Shown here piece by piece: positions 18,522 through 26,408 of a stretch of DNA of 64,000 nt. The DNA is taken from NCBI GenBank assembly GCA_963711675.1, contig CAVQFB010000009.1, positions 62,001-126,000 on the forward strand, read 5' to 3'. The translations under genes and the position numbers were made by a program. Numbering within the stretch: position 1 is the first letter of the stretch; each line of letters opens with the position of its first letter. A model generated the notes under the pieces. It worked only from the letters and a program-made list of their open reading frames with translations, ran no database searches and was not told the origin of the DNA. The DNA comes from CAVQFB01 sp963711675 (GTDB lineage Bacteria; Acidobacteriota; Terriglobia; Terriglobales; Acidobacteriaceae).

Positions 18522-20239
18522 GCCTGGCCGGCCCCTTGGCCACTGAAAATCATCATCGACAACGTCGCCGGCAGCCACAAGCTCACACCATGGCTTGAAC
18601 ATGTATTAAAGCCGGTGCTCGAGGGTGGCAGCAAGATGCATGTCGCCGTGCTGGCCGCGCTCGCCGTGATCCTGATTGCTGTGATCGGCGCGGTCGCCAC
18701 CTACATCGACAACTATTTCACCGAGAGCGTTGGTCAGTGGGTGGCACACGATCTGCGCATGCGCACCTATCATCACCTGCAGCGGCTGTCGCTGGGCTAC
18801 TATGACACCCACCAGACCGGCTCCTCTGCTGAGCACCATCACCACCGACATCCAGACCATCCAGGGTTTCGCCTCGTCGTCGACCCTCGACATCCTGATC
18901 GACCTGCTCACCATTGTTCCATGGTCGGCTTGATGTCCTGGCTTAACTGGGACTTCACCCTGATCGCTTTGGCAGTGACGCCCTTCCTGTTATTGTTCGT
19001 GTCGCGCTTCAAGAAGGCAGTGAAGAAGGCGACCCATGCGGTGCGCAAGGAGCAGGCTGAAATTGTTGCTGTAGTGCAGCAAGGCCTGGAATCGGTGCGC
19101 GCGGTCAAGGCTTTCGGGCGGCAGGAATGGAGCAGGAAGAACTGGGTGAGGTGAGCCATGCTACGGTGAACGCGGCGCTGGCAGGCCCGCCGTGTGAAAT
19201 CCTTACTCTCGCCCGTGGTCACCATCACCGTCGCTTTCTGCACCGCCGTGGTTTTGTGGCGCGGATCGTATCTCATCCTGAAAGGCGTGATGACAGTCGG
19301 TGCGCTCACCGTCTACATCGCTTATCTGACCAAGTTTTTCAAGCCGGTGAAAGACCTGGCGACCACGACCAATGCCATAGCACAGGCTGCGGTTGGGGTC
19401 GATCGCATTCGCGCCATCCTCGACACCGACACCATCATTCCCGAGCGTCCGGATGCGGCGCGAAATAGCTCGGTCAAAGGGGAAATTGTTTTCGATCACG
19501 TCGCTTTCGGCTACGACCCGGCAACGTCCGGTACTGAAGGACGTCAGTTTCACCATCAAGCCAGGGCAATTGGTAGGCATCGTCGGTCCGACTGGCAGCG
19601 GAAAATCCACCGTCGTCAGCCTGATTCCGCGTTTCTATGATCCGACCTCCGGCTGCATCAGGATCGACGGCCAGGACCTACGCGGCTATGAAGATCAAGT
19701 CGCTGCGCGAACAGATCGGCTACGTTTTGCAGGACACGGTGCTATTCCGTGGGACCGTTGCTGAGAACATCGCCTTTGGCCGGCCGGGTGCGACGCGTGA
19801 CGAGATCATTGCTGCGGCCAAGCTGGCCAATGCAGATGAATTCATCGTGCGCATGACCAACGGCTATGACACCATGGTAGGCGAGCGCGGACTGACACTA
19901 TCGGGCGGTCAGCGGCAGCGCATCGGGATTGCCCGTGTCATGGTCCGCAATAGCCCTATTCTTCTGCTCGACGAGCCTACCGCCGCGCTCGACAGCGAAT
20001 CGGAGAAGCTGGTGATTGAGGCGCTCGAGCGGCTGATGAAGGGAAGGACCGTCATTACCATCGCGCACCGCCTGAGCACCATTCGCGACGCCGACCAGAT
20101 CATTGTGATTGCCGAGGGAGTAGTTGCAGAGTCAGGGACGCACGAGGGGCTGCTGGCTCGCGGCGGGATTTACGCCGAGCTGCATCGCACGCAATTTGAC
20201 ACAACGTCTACAAAGGCAGACGCTCAACTAGCGCCATGA
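18434..20239 (+). pseudogene. ABC exporter, fused permease and ATPase, frameshifted
   Basis: Joined frames give a full half-size exporter of about 600 residues: membrane domain (MFSLVRELIRPYRGTLLI, YIDNYFTESVGQWVAHDLR, YYDTHQTGS), the coupling region, then the nucleotide-binding domain with Walker A VGPTGSGKST, Q-loop YVLQDTVLFRGTVAENIAFG, signature LSGGQRQRIGIARV, Walker B ILLLDEPTAALD and H-loop TIAHRLSTIRDAD. About six single-base changes break it, for example an extra C in a C-run at 18534-18537. The gene starts with AAGGAG 8 bases before the ATG. Lipid or drug export is typical of the family; the substrate is unknown. It precedes a phospholipase-D enzyme, which might hint at lipid handling. 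Confidence 0.75.
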
Positions 20240-20289
20240 TTCGCGCCGGTGCGTGATCCAGGGCGCGCAGTTTAGAGGGGGAACATTCC

Positions 20290-21216
20290 ATGTCTCGTTA
20301 CCTCATCACCATGCCGGATGATTCCGCCCGGCCGATCCTCGACGCCATCGCGCACGCCACCGAATCGCTGCGGGTCAAGATGTTCATTTTCTCCGATCCT
20401 CACCTGCTGCACGCCGTGATCGCGGCGCACCGGCGGGGCGTGAAAGTTCGCATCATGCTGAATCCTGCCCGCCGCGAGTGGCGAGACGGAAAACGAAGCA
20501 TCGCGCAAGATGCTGACCGACGCCGGTGTCAAGGTCATCGACAGCAATCCGGCCTTCGATCTCACCCATGAGAAGTCGATGGTCGTGGATGGCAAGACTG
20601 CGTTCGTGATGTCGCTCAACTGGGACGACCAAAAATTTCACCGAAACTCGCGATTACGCCGTAGTCACTGGGCACGGCCCTGAGGTGGACGAAATCATCG
20701 AGTGCTTCGATGCCGATTGGGAGCGCAAGAAATTTGCGCCGGCCGACAAGTCGCTCTTGATCTGGTGCATCGGCAACGCCCGCCAGCGGATCGGGCAGTT
20801 CATCGACGAGGCCAAGCACTCGCTGTGGGTGCAGAATGAGCGATACCAGGACCCGGTCATCATCGAGCGGTTGGTGCGCGCCAACCGTCGCGGCGTGAAG
20901 GTGCACGTGCATGGCCCGGCCTCCGCACAAGCTCAAGAAGGAGAAGCTCATCGAGGGCGTCGGCGGCCTGCGCATCCTGGATGACGTCGGCATCAAGATT
21001 CACAAGCTGAAGGGACTCAAGCTTCACGCCAAGCTGCTCTTTGCCGACGGAGTCCGCGCCATTATCGGTTCCATCAATCTCGCGCCCGGCAGCTTCGACA
21101 GCCGCCGGGAACTGGCCATCGAGGTGCATGACGACGCGATCGTTGACCGCCTTCACGACATCGTCCATCAGGACTGGGAGAACTCCCGTCCCATGGACCT
21201 ACCGACGAAGGGCTGA
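20290..21216 (+). pseudogene. Phospholipase D / cardiolipin synthase-like protein, frameshifted
   Basis: Both HKD catalytic motifs of the PLD superfamily are readable: THEKSMVVDGKTAFVMS and LHAKLLFADGVRAIIGSINL, each HxKxxxxD. Together with an N-terminal MFIFSDPHLLHAVIAAHRRG block the length (about 305 residues) is that of a compact two-domain PLD enzyme. Cardiolipin synthases join two phosphatidylglycerols; other members are nucleases, and the short length without membrane segments leaves the substrate open. Frames change near 20485, 20630 (extra C before AAAAA) and 20915. Start ATG 20290 has GAGGGGG upstream. Confidence 0.7.
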
Positions 21217-21340
21217 TGTCGGAGTTGGAAGAGAACGTGGAAAAGAGGTCGTCTCACCCCAGTAAGTAAACTCCGCAATCGGGTCATGAGGCGGCACGGG
21301 CGGACCCGAACGGCGGCCGCACTCGATAAACACCACAGTG

Positions 21341-21538
21341 CTATTGGCACATCGCGTCGATCAGCCGAAAGAACTCCGCTTTCATCGCCTCGCGATCGAG
21401 ATACTCCACGTCTTTCTCAGGGGAATAAGCTTGGTGCTCCATTAATCGGGTTCCGTGCGTGGGGCCTTCTGGCGAATAGCCCTTCAGCGGCCTCTGGTTG
21501 TCTGCTTTCGAAACCATCTCGTCTACAATTCCGCTCAT
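21341..21538 (-). CDS. Small hypothetical protein (65 aa)
   Basis: From the ATG at 21538, preceded by GGGAGGA at ideal spacing, runs a 65-residue acidic, soluble protein (SGIVDEMVSKADNQRPLKGY ... DVEYLDREAMKAEFFRLIDA). No family recognised. The frame extends upstream to 21607 but the ribosome-binding site favours 21538. It is divergent from the DUF4136 gene, with the paired palindromes in between. Confidence 0.5.
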   Translation of the reverse strand: MSGIVDEMVSKADNQRPLKGYSPEGPTHGTRLMEHQAYSPEKDVEYLDREAMKAEFFRLIDAMCQ

Positions 21539-21864
21539 CACGTCCTCCCGCCTTCCGGCTTTGAAATTTCCTCTTCGCTTTTCTCGGTTATGCAAGACAA
21601 AGGCCAACCCTCAAGCAATTGAAAAGAAGGACGAATACTCGCTCGGAGGTGCGCGGGGCGATCGGGAATTCCCGGGAATTCAGGAAACAATGTGATCGGG
21701 CGTTCACCAAATTCCGGGAATTCCCGAGAGCATTGAGAGGCCGTTCATCCCTAAGCTGCTGGTTTTTCAAGCGGTTACGGTTGGTCCCTGCCTTGCATTG
21801 TCAACACCCGAAGGAATCGGGATTCATTTTCAAAACAAGCGAAGAGCTTTGAAGGAGTGAAATC
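21539..21864. promoter_or_regulatory. Divergent intergenic region with two spaced palindromes
   Basis: CGGGAATTCCCG occurs at 21664-21675 and again at 21716-21727, 52 bp centre to centre, about five DNA turns. The first is part of a further 16-bp palindrome GAATTCCCGGGAATTC (21667-21682). The pair lies 130-200 bp from both divergent starts. This resembles an operator pair for a dimeric repressor that loops or binds one helix face; no regulator gene is adjacent. Confidence 0.5.
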
Positions 21865-22404
21865 ATGAAGAGCAGAATTCTCGCGATCAGCGCCTTGTGC
21901 TTGCTGTCGTCGACGCTGGCACTCGCCCAGAAAACAAATGTCGATTGGGACCGGGGTGCCGATTTCTCCAACTTCCATACCTACGGGTGGCAAACCAGCC
22001 CACATCCCGCCCCCGGCCTCTGGGATCAGCGTGTCATTGACGGCGTCGACAAACAACTCGCCGCCAAGGGGCTGCGAAAGGTCGACGCGACTCCGGATCT
22101 CTGGGTGGTCTACAGCAACAGCCTCAGTGACCAGAAACAGGTAGTCGGAACAGGTTACGGCATGGGACCGGGTTGGGGCTGGGGTTGGGGCTGGGGTCCA
22201 CGCGTACGCACGGTCGAGTACAACACTTACATAACGAAGGAAGGCACCCTGGTGGTCGAGCTCGCCGACGCCAAGAACCATCAGCTCATGTGGCGTGGGG
22301 CTGCGACCTCCACCCTATCCGACAACTCCGACAAGAACATCAAGACGCTGAACAACGCACTCAACAAGTTATTCAAGAATTATCCGCCGAAGGAGAAGAA
22401 ATAA
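21865..22404 (+). CDS. DUF4136 domain exported protein
   Basis: 179 residues with a signal peptide ending at LALAQKTN and the DUF4136 pattern (VDWDRGADFSNFHTYGWQ, LAAKGLRKVDATPDLWVVY, TLVVELADAKNHQLMWRG, IKTLNNALNKLFKNYPPK). An unusual GPGWGWGWGWGP stretch lies mid-protein. DUF4136 proteins are periplasmic or outer-membrane-linked, of unknown role. No lipobox Cys is present, unlike many relatives. AAGGAG lies 9 bases before the ATG. Starts the series leading to the LPXTG/sortase pair. Confidence 0.85.
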   Translation: MKSRILAISALCLLSSTLALAQKTNVDWDRGADFSNFHTYGWQTSPHPAPGLWDQRVIDGVDKQLAAKGLRKVDATPDLWVVYSNSLSDQKQVVGTGYGMGPGWGWGWGWGPRVRTVEYNTYITKEGTLVVELADAKNHQLMWRGAATSTLSDNSDKNIKTLNNALNKLFKNYPPKEKK

Positions 22405-22547
22405 CTGGCGGGTGTATGTAGACCTTCGCTTGGCAGTGGCTCTTCCTGAACGTGGCGCCACCGCCAGGCGATTTGCAAGCAAGTCAACTCAAAAACTGAA
22501 CACCAGTCTGGGCCAGTGAGCCACGGATTGCGTGAAAGGAGGAAGAA

Positions 22548-23222
22548 ATGAATACGACTAAGCGACTCATCGGAATGTTGTTCCTGGCTCTATTCTGCGC
22601 CCTGACCTTTTCCAGCAGTGCACGGGCTGATGAATGGAACCATGCCACCAAACTGACCTTTAGCGAACCGGTTGAGGTACCAGGAATGGTTCTCCCAGCC
22701 GGCAGCTACTGGTTCACCCTGGCCGACAGCCCGTCCAACCGTAACATCGTGCAGATTTGGAATGGCGATCGGACGCAGGTCTTGAAGACCGTCCTCGCAA
22801 TTCCAGACTATCGCATGCAGCCCTCGGGGAAGACGGTAATCAACTTTGACGAACGGCCGTCCAATTCGCCGGAGGCTATCGAGTCCTGGTTCTACCCTGG
22901 CGCCAACTTTGGCCAGGAGTTCGTGTATCCGAAGGCGAGAGCGACCCAGCTGGCGCAACAGACCAGCCGGCCGGTGCTCTCGATGCCGAATGAAAACTCG
23001 GATCCCGCTCCTGAAATCAAGCAGACGCCCGTGAAGGCGGTCAGCCCGAGTGGGGAGGAGCTTGAAATCACGGAAGTCGTCGCCACGGAAGAAGTAACCC
23101 AGGCGCCGGCCCCTCAGTCTCTTCCACAGACCGGCAGCTCATTGCCGCTCGTGGGACTGCTGGGATTCTTGTCCCTGGCTGGCGGGTTCACCCTGCGGGC
23201 AGTGGCACAAAAAGCTGTATAG
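22548..23222 (+). CDS. LPXTG-anchored surface protein
   Basis: 224 residues: signal peptide (MLFLALFCALTFSSSARA), a conserved beta-rich domain (KLTFSEPVEVPGMVLPAGSY, NFDERPSNSPEAIESWFYPG), a Pro/Glu-rich linker, then a sorting signal: LPQTG at 192-196, a hydrophobic segment (LPLVGLLGFLSLAGG) and a weakly basic tail (RAVAQK). This is the substrate layout for a sortase, which cleaves between Thr and Gly. The class D sortase gene follows after 107 bases, so enzyme and substrate are probably a pair. In a Gram-negative-type cell the acceptor is not obvious. AAAGGAGG lies upstream of the ATG. Confidence 0.85.
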   Translation: MNTTKRLIGMLFLALFCALTFSSSARADEWNHATKLTFSEPVEVPGMVLPAGSYWFTLADSPSNRNIVQIWNGDRTQVLKTVLAIPDYRMQPSGKTVINFDERPSNSPEAIESWFYPGANFGQEFVYPKARATQLAQQTSRPVLSMPNENSDPAPEIKQTPVKAVSPSGEELEITEVVATEEVTQAPAPQSLPQTGSSLPLVGLLGFLSLAGGFTLRAVAQKAV

Positions 23223-23329
23223 ATTCGATCGTCGACCTCAAACTCCTGGCGCCAGGTCAGCGGCGCCGGGAGTTCTTGGGAGATAGTTTTAAGTTCCGCT
23301 CGAAGTCATGATCCAGACAGGGGCCGAGA

Positions 23330-23950
23330 ATGACAGCACGACCAAAAAAAACGATCCTCTGGTGCCAATACGCGCTGCTGGTTGTAGGATTCTCCGCACT
23401 TGGCTATTGCGCGGTTGTCTTCGGTATGGAAAGAGGTTATCAGGGGTGGGCCCGTGAGCAGATAGCGAAGGCCAGCTTTGAACCAGCCGCGTCCCTGACG
23501 GCGCAAACCGCTGAAGCAGCAAAGCAACACGAGCCTGGGGCCGAGGGCGCCGCGGCATCGCCCGTGGGAAGAATCGATATCCCTCGTGTTCACCTCTCGG
23601 CCATGGTCGCCGAAGGTACTTCTGCGGCGATGCTTCGGGTAGCGGTCGGGCATGTGCCCGGCACCGCCGGGCCAGGACAAGCCGGCAATATGGCGCTCGC
23701 CGCACACCGGGATACGTTCTTCCGGGGTCTGGGTGAACTTAAGCCCGGTGACATTATCCGGCTGACGGTACCGGGCACGCAGTACGTCTACGGCGTGACG
23801 TTTAGCGATGTTGTCGGCCCAGACGAAACGTGGGTCTTAGGTCCCACGTCGCATGAGGCGTTGACCCTCATCACTTGTTATCCATTTCATTTTATCGGGC
23901 CTGCCCCCAAGAGATTTGTTGTACGCGCCCGCAGACTGGAAGGCGAATGA
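23330..23950 (+). CDS. Class D sortase
   Basis: A 206-residue transpeptidase with an N-terminal membrane anchor (ALLVVGFSALGYCAVVFG) and a sortase barrel. Catalytic residues are all present: H126 (NMALAAHRDTFF), C183 (LTLITCYPF) and R195 (APKRFVV). The IDIPRVHLSAMVAEG and VGHVPGTAGPG motifs are typical of class D. It cleaves an LPXTG-like signal and joins the protein to an amine acceptor; the upstream LPXTG protein is the obvious substrate. No pilin genes are present. Its stop is one base before the MarC start, so the two are probably translated together. Confidence 0.9.
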   Translation: MTARPKKTILWCQYALLVVGFSALGYCAVVFGMERGYQGWAREQIAKASFEPAASLTAQTAEAAKQHEPGAEGAAASPVGRIDIPRVHLSAMVAEGTSAAMLRVAVGHVPGTAGPGQAGNMALAAHRDTFFRGLGELKPGDIIRLTVPGTQYVYGVTFSDVVGPDETWVLGPTSHEALTLITCYPFHFIGPAPKRFVVRARRLEGE

Positions 23951-23951
23951 A

Positions 23952-24641
23952 ATGCTGCTAAGGGAGAGCTCGCAGACAGTGTTCATAGTCGTGAAACTGG
24001 CTGTCCTCGCGTTCAGTGCACTATTCCCGGTAATCAATCCCGTCGGTTCTTCGCTGATCTTTCTGGGGGTCGTGGGCCACGCTAAGCCAGAGGTTTTTCG
24101 CCAACTGGCGCGCAAGATAGCCTTCTCCACGGTGCTGTTTCTCCTGATCATTGAGATTGGAGGCGCGGCGTTGCTGGCGTTCTTTGGCATTTCGTTGCCC
24201 GTGGTTCAGCTGGCCGGCGGGCTGGTGTTAGCCGTAATGGGATGGCAGATGTTGAACGAACCGGACAACGGAGGAAGGCCACAGCAATCCACGGCCTCAA
24301 CCAACGGTAGCGGCCAGATCGAAGACAAGATTTTTTATCCCCTGACCTTTCCGATCACGGCTGGGCCAGGCTGCATCGTGGTTACCCTGACCTTGAGTGC
24401 GCACGCATCGCGGCACGTCATGGTGGCCAATCTGTTTGCGCATCTTGGTGTCGCCCTGGGCATTGTTGCGTCAGGTGTCACAGTTTTGCTGAGTTATGCT
24501 TACGCGCCGAAAATTACCCAGAAGATCAAACCGCAAACTGTGCATGGAATTCTCCGGGTGATTTCCTTCGTCCTGCTGTGCATTGGCGTGCAAATTGGCT
24601 GGAACGGTCTGGAAGCCATGGTGAGAGCGATTCCAAAGTAA
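23952..24641 (+). CDS. MarC-family integral membrane protein
   Basis: 229 residues with six predicted membrane segments and the MarC core AFSALFPVINPVGSSLIFLG and FPITAGPGCIVVTLTL. Despite the name, members are not shown to be multidrug transporters; function is unknown. The ATG at 23952 directly follows the sortase stop and uses GGAAGG inside the end of that gene as ribosome-binding site; an in-frame ATG at 23916 lies within the sortase gene and is less likely. Confidence 0.85.
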   Translation: MLLRESSQTVFIVVKLAVLAFSALFPVINPVGSSLIFLGVVGHAKPEVFRQLARKIAFSTVLFLLIIEIGGAALLAFFGISLPVVQLAGGLVLAVMGWQMLNEPDNGGRPQQSTASTNGSGQIEDKIFYPLTFPITAGPGCIVVTLTLSAHASRHVMVANLFAHLGVALGIVASGVTVLLSYAYAPKITQKIKPQTVHGILRVISFVLLCIGVQIGWNGLEAMVRAIPK

Positions 24642-24735
24642 GTCCTGAGTTGATTAGTCGTGATTGGGGATGTGGCCTTTGGCTTGCCACACCAGCAATC
24701 GGACAGAAAAGCGATACGGGGGGAGTTAAGCAGAC

Positions 24736-24993
24736 ATGTGGAAAGTCCAGAAATTGACGGATGGTGAACTCGTAGTCCTGAGTCTCATCGGGCGAATTGA
24801 GGGAGAGCAGTTGGTGGAGTTGCAAAAAGTCTTTGCGTCCGAAGCCGGCCATCAGAGAATGGTATTGGACCTGAAAGAAGTAAAGCTCGTGGACCAGGAC
24901 GCTGTCACGTTTCTGGCCGATCGCGAAGCGGGCGGTACCGAACTGCGCAATTGCCCTGCCTATATCCGCGAGTGGATCGCGAGAGCGAAGTAA
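24736..24993 (+). CDS. STAS-domain-like small protein
   Basis: 85 residues with the beta-alpha pattern of the STAS / anti-sigma-antagonist fold: LVVLSLIGRIEGEQLVELQK, RMVLDLKEVKLVDQDAVTFL. The position often holding a phosphorylatable Ser (after DLKEVKLV) is Asp, so regulation by serine phosphorylation is not evident. Short proteins like this recur in acidobacterial genomes. GGGGGGAG lies before the ATG. Confidence 0.65.
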   Translation: MWKVQKLTDGELVVLSLIGRIEGEQLVELQKVFASEAGHQRMVLDLKEVKLVDQDAVTFLADREAGGTELRNCPAYIREWIARAK

Positions 24994-25039
24994 GCGTGGT
25001 AAGAAGGTGAGTACATTCAGGAAGGGAGAGTACCAATAT

Positions 25040-25594
25040 ATGAACACTAGGAAGACTGTGAACAGAATGATGAAGATCGTCCCCCTACTATTCCTTGTTT
25101 CGGTTGCTTATGCCGCCCAGGATGTTGTGAGTGCCGTCCATGGCACGGTCGTCAAGATGGACGCGGCCACCCATGTCATGGTGGTGAAGACGGCTGACGG
25201 AACGGAACACTCGCTGCACTTTCTCAAAACTACCGCGGTTCACGGCGGTCATGGTGCCGCCGAGGCCGCTAATGATTCCTGGCACGGCATTGCCAAAGGT
25301 TCCGAGGTCGTAGCCCACTACACCAAGCGGGGCACCGAAGACACCGCGGTGGAAGTAGACCACGTTGGCAAGGACGGACTCAAGGCGACCACGGGCACGA
25401 TCAAAGACATTGATCGAGGCGGGAAAACGATAGTCGTCAAAACCACCGACGGCGCCGAAGAAACCTTCAAGCTCACCGATCACGCCGCGAAGGACGCCGG
25501 AGAAGGCATCGTGAAGGGAGGTGAAAAGGGCACGAAGGTGGTCGTTTACTCTACCGAAGAATCAGGCAAGAAGATCGCCCACTTTTTCGAATGA
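25040..25594 (+). CDS. Exported protein with internal duplication
   Basis: 184 residues from ATG 25040 (GGGAG upstream): signal peptide (IVPLLFLVSVAYAAQ), then two related halves. First: GTVVKMDAATHVMVVKTADG ... KGSEVVAHYTKRGTEDTAVE. Second: GTIKDIDRGGKTIVVKTTDG ... KGTKVVVYSTEESGKKIAHF. The halves look like two small OB-fold or beta-barrel domains. Function unknown. Sits in the envelope/stress series after the sortase genes. Confidence 0.7.
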   Translation: MNTRKTVNRMMKIVPLLFLVSVAYAAQDVVSAVHGTVVKMDAATHVMVVKTADGTEHSLHFLKTTAVHGGHGAAEAANDSWHGIAKGSEVVAHYTKRGTEDTAVEVDHVGKDGLKATTGTIKDIDRGGKTIVVKTTDGAEETFKLTDHAAKDAGEGIVKGGEKGTKVVVYSTEESGKKIAHFFE

Positions 25595-25689
25595 GGTTAG
25601 CCTTCGAAGACTCTCTTCAGGAGAGCCGCGGTTCAACACCTCCGGCGTATGAAGACGAACGAAGTGCTTCGTGAACGGGCGGACAGCGC

Positions 25690-26388
25690 ATGCCTGTCGT
25701 AACGCACCCCCTCGTTTTCATCCCGGGGTTGCTATGCGATCACAGGCTCTGGGCCAGTCAGATCGCCCCGCGCCCCGTGGAAATGACGGTTGCTGACATT
25801 ACAGCGCAGCCGACTTTATCGGGCATGGCCGCGGCTGTCCTCGAAAAAGCGTCTGCGCATTTCTCCCTTGCGGGTTTTTCTCTCGGCAGCCAGGTGGCGC
25901 TTGAAATCATGCGTATCGCCCCGGCGCGTGTCGAGCGCCTGGCTCTGTTGAGCGCTACGCACGGCGGATTGCCTCCATCCGTGGAAGTTGCCGTTCGCCA
26001 GGCGATCACCACCATCCAGCAGGGAAGGCTCGATCAGTATCTCGAAGCGGCTTATCCTTCTTATGTCGCCGCCACGCGCGTCCAGGACCGGGCCTTGAAA
26101 CGCACTTTTTTCGAAATGGCCCACGCTATCGGCCCAGACGCCGGTGTGCGACAAATGCGCGCGCTACTCTCGATCCCAGGCCCATTCACGAACCTGGATC
26201 AAATTCGCTGCCCCACTCTAGTCATCGGCGGTCGGGAAGATCGTCGCACTACGCCGTCAGCCCATGAGGCTCTGGCGCGGGAGATTCCCGGATCCGAACT
26301 GGCGTTCGTCGAGGATGCAGCACATTTCACGCCGCTCGAGCAGCCTGGCGTGGTCACGGCGCTGTTTCAACGATGGTTGGCACTCTGA
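25690..26388 (+). CDS. Alpha/beta hydrolase
   Basis: 232 residues with the nucleophile elbow AGFSLGSQ (S64), an acidic residue in IGGREDRRTTP and the catalytic H212 in EDAAHFTPLEQP. The oxyanion region is FIPGLLCDHRLW. An esterase or C-C hydrolase of the MhpC/YcjY-like group; substrate unknown. It ends 20 bases from the stop of the convergent ppc gene. Confidence 0.85.
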   Translation: MPVVTHPLVFIPGLLCDHRLWASQIAPRPVEMTVADITAQPTLSGMAAAVLEKASAHFSLAGFSLGSQVALEIMRIAPARVERLALLSATHGGLPPSVEVAVRQAITTIQQGRLDQYLEAAYPSYVAATRVQDRALKRTFFEMAHAIGPDAGVRQMRALLSIPGPFTNLDQIRCPTLVIGGREDRRTTPSAHEALAREIPGSELAFVEDAAHFTPLEQPGVVTALFQRWLAL

Positions 26389-26408
26389 CGCCCAGGACGC
26401 TTGCCGCC

